A stretch of DNA of 64,000 bases from Stenopsyche tienmushanensis (lineage: Eukaryota > Arthropoda > Insecta > Trichoptera > Stenopsychidae): positions 1 to 64,000 of the forward strand of contig WACJ01000398.1 in assembly GCA_008973525.1 (NCBI GenBank), read 5' to 3'. A program made the translations under genes and the position numbers. Positions 24,501-30,500 of the stretch are shown in pieces. Under the pieces are notes generated by a model. The model made no database searches, was not told the origin of the DNA, and was given only the letters and a program-made list of their open reading frames with translations. Position 1 is the first letter of the stretch. Each line of letters begins with the position of its first letter.

Positions 24501-27500
24501 ATCGAGGAAAACTGCAAAGGTCGTCGCTGAAAAGAATCAATTATATAGTTTATTAATGTAATAATTTCAATAAACGCTTAAAAGATCTTTATTTCTTTGA
24601 ATATATTCCATTTGTTAGACTACAGGATAACCGGCGGAAGAATATGTCCTTCTGCGGCCAAGACTATCGGTCGACTCTTTTTGCATTCTAGTCTTGCGCA
24701 CGTTCAGATGGGCGGATTAACAGTGGATTTTCTATATTTCATATAGTTTAATACATTTTTGGATGAAGCATCAGGATTTTGAGCTATTTTTTGGACTATT
24801 GGGAAGTCTAAAATATTAATGTTTCTGATCGATCTCCTCGATTAAAATTCAGCTTAATTTCCAGAATTTGAGCGATCAATAAAGTTGTCCATGGCTTATT
24901 ATTAGTTAATGATTTGCAACTATATTCCCAGAAAAGTTTTGTATTATATTTATTAATGCAAATTATAATTAGTTATTTGACAACTTTAATACACTCTAAT
25001 ATGACGATGTTTTAATAACCAATATGATGTCATAAAATTAAGATAATATTTGAATACACGCAGCGTCAAAGCACGGCTGATTCTTAATTTTTGACGGCTT
25101 TCTGCTCTAAGCTTATTAGTATTCCAGGAACACAATCTTAGTATAATAAACAAGAACTGAAGTATTATTTTATTAGTATAAGTCATTTAGGAATGCAAAC
25201 TATTTTAGCCGTAAATTAGTGAAATTCAAAAAGCAATTTTGATTGAATATTGCGAAATATATTTCTCAATATTAAGCGCAAAAATTGTTCAAATAACTAC
25301 AATTTTATTATCATTATAAATACTCGTTAATTAAAATATATTGGCTGACAAAATTCCTTAAAATTACAAGCATTATGTGGGATAATTAACAAAAAGATTG
25401 CATAAAAGTGTAACGGTACGTTTATTATCGTCGCATGTGCAAAATTGCCGTCCTTTGAATTCCGACAATATTTTGAGACATAAAACGGCAATGAAGATTT
25501 GGAATATTCCAATAAAATTGTCGCACTATCGAATAGCCCGCATTAATAAGGCGTTTTACGAGGAAATCTTGTAGAACACAGATCGGTGCTTAAGAAATGG
25601 CCCCGCCGCAAAAGGGTTTTTATCTGAAGGATTTGCATAATCCCTTGGTCTGACGACCGATTAAAACTCAAATATATGATACTCGAATCTGATTTGAGAC
25701 ATTTACACTTGGTTTGAGATTTGAGACATATTAAAATCCTAATTAATGTTTTTTTTTAACAGAATGCTCAGTCGCTCCATTTGGCAGTGGTTCATCAGCC
25801 CAGCGAGTTCCATATGTCTTCCTACCATTAAAAGGGCAGATTATTCATCCATCGAAAGAAATCAGTTTTCCAGGTAAATCTTTTAAATGTTAATGAGAAA
25901 AATTGAAGTGAAACAGTCGTCAACGATCTGATGTATAAATGACGGTTATACTTTTTAAAAAAAAAAGCTAAATTATACTTTGGGGGAGTCTGCTACTTCG
26001 TGTATAGTGGTAAAATATTGGATGGCAAAGACTATAAAAATAGAAAAGAAAGAAGAATAGAAAAATGACGCAAATAGCCTTAAAAGCCCTAGGAGGGAGT
26101 GGCTATAAAGTTTGTGTATACAACCCGTCCGCGTTTCGGACCGCTGACGCGCTGAATAACAGCAATGGATCTCAGCATGGAAACTCCGAGATCGGGGAAA
26201 GAAAAAATAAATTTGTTTCATCAAGACAATGCACCAATTCACACATTCGTAATTGCAGTGGCCAAAATCAATTAATTAAAGTTCGAATTGCTTCCTCGTA
26301 TACCCTATTTGCCAAATTTAGACTCCTTAGATTGTTTCCTTTTTCCAAGCATGAAAAAATGGTTCAGATACTTTTGGGACAAATCTCGTATGAGCGCGGA
26401 ACGATAAATTGGTGTGAGCGACGTCCGATGTCAGAGCGAATTTCTTGTATTTTCAATGTCCAAATCACATTCTTTTATACATAAAAATGAATTCTTGTTT
26501 GTTCGTACGAAATGCGCTGCCATACCGTTTATCAGATTGCAATAAAATTTCCTTCATTTATCGCTAAGGATTTTGCGAGGAACATAGGCATAGTTTAATA
26601 TATAAAAATCCATATTTGTTTGTCTGTTTTTAATGCGCTGCCATGCCGTTCATCTGATTGCAATAAAACTTTCTCAATTTATTTTTTATACTTGCAGCAA
26701 TAACATAGACATAGTAAAAATATTATAAGTTGTGCGAGACGTGGCATTGTAACGCATGCTGGGTAATCACTAGTATTCTATAAATTATGAATATTTTTTT
26801 AAATAATAGGTGTTCGAACTCCAATATGTGCTGTGTCTGGAGCTCAGTTTCTGACCAGGAATGGCTTCATCGATTTAAGGAACACACTAGATGCAGACGT
26901 TCCTTTTGCACTATTTAGGGATGAAGGGCGAACATTCTTACAAGTATGTTTTAGTTTGTCAAACATATAGATGTAATAAAAATTCCAAGCAGTTTGATTA
27001 TAAATTTGAATATTTTTAGTGGACGGGAGAGACGGAAATGCGTTCAAGAATGGAAGGAAGACTTCTTGTTGTACATCTTCTTTGCAGAGATGTCGGAACT
27101 GGTGTCACCAGTGGAGGACCACGAGGTCTTCATGGTGTATTTACACCCTGTGCTGCCTTCAGGGTGGCAGGATCGCCAGCAAGACATATAACCAGTAAGT
27201 TTAACCCTTCGGTCGCTATGGTGTTTTATGATGAACGTATTCATTCTTATTTAAATGATTTTCTTTGCAGATGTAAGCGAAGTCCTATTCTCTCCCGATG
27301 CTAGATCTTCAGACGATACAACAGCTCCCGGATTAACTTTAACAGAATATATTGCAATTGGTGTTAGTTCAGTACTCCTCGGCTTGATTTATGTGGCTTC
27401 CATATTCTTGTATTTGCATATCAAAAAACGTCGCAGCAAAAATGAAATATGCGTCGAATCCGCCACAAAAAGTCCGAATAAATCAAAACGAAATAGCGCC

Positions 27501-30500
27501 AATCTGAAAGAAGAACAACAATCTGAAAGACACCCGCACAATATCGAAGCAGATGAAGATGGCATCATTAAGAACAATCCCCTATTAGGCATCGATAGAC
27601 ACTTTCATGGTCGCAATGATGAAAATGATGACTTCGAGACTGATTCTGGAAGTCATTCCGGCGCCGAAGATGCGCAGGAAGAATTGCACGATGACGATTT
27701 GAAAGATCCATCAAATGTGAGCCTCGAACAAATGATTGACATCTTATTTGCAAGAATGTGTTAAATGTTTCCTAATTTTCTGCTTCATTTCAGCCACAAG
27801 CCACTTTAACAGTCCATCCCGTCATTCATCATGATCAGAACAAAAAAAACTTCCATCGCGCGAACCAAAACGAAATGATGCTGATGAGAGACGACTCTGG
27901 AAACGAACGACTTCCAGAAGAAAATGTTTCCATCATCGAAACGCTGGATATGAGAGATGAAAAGCCTGAGACTGTAAGAGCTATCGGCACCACAAGAAGA
28001 AAATTATATTTCAACCCATCGTATTTCGAACCTCATCTTTTGCTGGTAAGAGCCCAATTTGTTTACATCAAATCAAAAAAACATCATAAGATGTCTGAAA
28101 TTCAATACTCATTTATATGACGTCCATTTTAATCTGTAGTACAGGGTCATGCAATAAGGACGCTCGACTTTTAAATGTAAATAAAACATGTTACATGGAA
28201 GATATACACTTAATTTCTTTTTTATTTGAAAGAATATAATATTATTCAAATATTTGCCGCGGCTTGGTAGTACATATTCGGAAGATAAAATTTTCGATAA
28301 CTGAATTTGCTAAATGATCCTCGTTGTGTTGAATTTGAAAGCATCCATAACCATGCTCTCAAATCACTCGTGTAGAATGTCCATCATGGCATGCGCTGTA
28401 TACCGTTCTATTAAAATCACATTACATGGATATCCATATCATATAATAACAAAAAGTAATTTTTTATTTTTATACATTATTTAACTTTATAAACTTTTAT
28501 ATTAATTTGCCATATATTAATAAACAATCTAATCTTCTAATCTAGTCTAATATATAAAAAATAATGTTTGTTTGTCCGTATTTAATGCGCTGCCATACCG
28601 TTCATTCGATTGCGATAAAACTTTGCCAACTTATTGTTTGCACTTTCTCAAATAATATAAGTATAGTACAATTAATTTACAGTAGATCTTAAATATAAAA
28701 ATCAATGTTTGTATGATTGTTCATATTTATAACAAAACCAACACACGATATTTTTAGAATTATTACTTCTGTGGCAGCAGCGCGCTGGGTATCGGATAGT
28801 TTACAATTAATTTGATAGATGTTTATTTAACAACATGGTAATAAATTTTGCAGGGCAAAATGGATGTTATTTAAGTGTACATTGATTTTTCCAAATATCT
28901 AAATGTATCGTAAATTTCAATAATTTATTTTTTCTCAATAAAATTCACAAATTGTAATCTATTTTGTATATTTTAAATGTAGTCTCCGCCTCCAGCTGCA
29001 ATTGAGTTCCTTGTAAAAATACGAGAGGTGATCTCCATAGCAAAACACAAAATGGCAACCAAACGCTTCAATCCGAGCCTCATCGGAATACCTGAAGAGG
29101 AAACTTGTTATTCGTTCGACAACAACTTCTATCAAATTGGCAGTCAGCGAAGCAGCATCGTCAGCTTAAAGAGGGAAAACAATAGAAGAAGACCTCACTG
29201 CTCCGGCTGTCCAGGTTGTGAAGCCATGGACATGGACATGCACGAGCTCTCGGCATACATTCCAGACATCAGAGGACTCGGTGCTTGTCATTCCTGTTCT
29301 TTGGCAAATGGCGTCAACAAGCAAACCAGCATTAGAAAATGGCTCGAGGGTGTTCCCATCCTCAAGTCTACCAACAATGGCATACATAATCATTCAGAGG
29401 CACGAATGTTGCCTGACGTGTCATCCAGTGGCAATGGCTTGTTGAATTCTCTTTTATCCCTGCCGAAAGAAAAAGAACCACCTCGCAAATATTATGATTT
29501 TACTTCGCGTTCTCTATATGGAGAAGACACCGACAATTTTATATTCAAGAAAAGAACATCGTCTGTTAAGTCAGAACCGTCTTTCAACAAATTCAGCATT
29601 CCTCTACCCAGCTTTAGCAACGTATCGCCGAGACGCTTCGAACACGAAAGGACCATCGCAAAGATCAGCGATATATCGCCGATAGGTTTAAAAACATCTG
29701 AACGCAAATTTATGTCACAAAATGACATAGATCATTACGATCAAAAAGCAGCAATGAAGCACGCCCTGCCTGATATGATCAACGAAGCAATGGCAGTCGA
29801 TAAAAATAGGAACAGTTCAGAAAAGTCCACAGCATCAAATGCATACATTTTAGACGAAAGAAAAGAGGCTAAAAAACATAAAGCGCCCAAGAAAATTTTC
29901 AATAGTCTGATCGAAATGGAAAAGCATGGCTTGGATTATGAAACTGATAGCTTGGAACGCAATCCTCCCAATAAAGGTTTTTCTACGCCGACTGAATATG
30001 GAGAAGTATCGTCTTCGCAACCCAGTCCGAGTCTCAGCACTGCTCTTCCCATGGATGAAGAAATGACCATGAGGAATGCCATTTACAAATTGAATTCGGG
30101 AAGCAGGCCCAGTTCGAGGGTTTCGACGAAAGAAAATTCGCCCAAATCGAGCGGCGATTACGAAATCATAGAGAAGAACATCAACGATCACATTTTGAAT
30201 GGCTTCGATAATCATATTTACACCATGCCAGAAATGCCACCCAATCGAGCCGGCGATTACAGTTTGGTCACAGAAGTATACGTCAACAATGGATATAATT
30301 TTGGAAGCACACCAACATCACCCAGCGAATCCGATTGCTCCACTTTCGGAAGAAGAAAAGCGATGATCAAAGGACCTGATGAACTTCCAGGGCATTTGAC
30401 GATTGAAGTAAAAGATCCGCCTGAAAATTACATTCAGATTCATGAATCTGACGGTTTTGAACCGGACACTTTGGATAGAAAACCTAGCAAAATCAAAATC

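Larger units (their letters stand above)
3813..25762 (+). other. sha intron 2, about 22 kb, TE-filled
   Basis: GT at 3813 (GTACTT) and AG at 25761-25762 after a T-rich tract. It has no conserved host exon that I recognise. It contains most TE classes listed separately (Jockey/CR1-like LINE, LTR fragments, hAT, MITEs, R1-like LINE). Stretches with nothing recognisable include about 4900-6760, 13400-15140, 18130-18880, 19230-20100, 21480-22810 and 23700-24640. Confidence 0.8.

Noticed and set aside
26994..27244. Alternative + and - frames around sha exon 5
   Set aside because: They are shadows of the exon in other frames and cross the splice sites.
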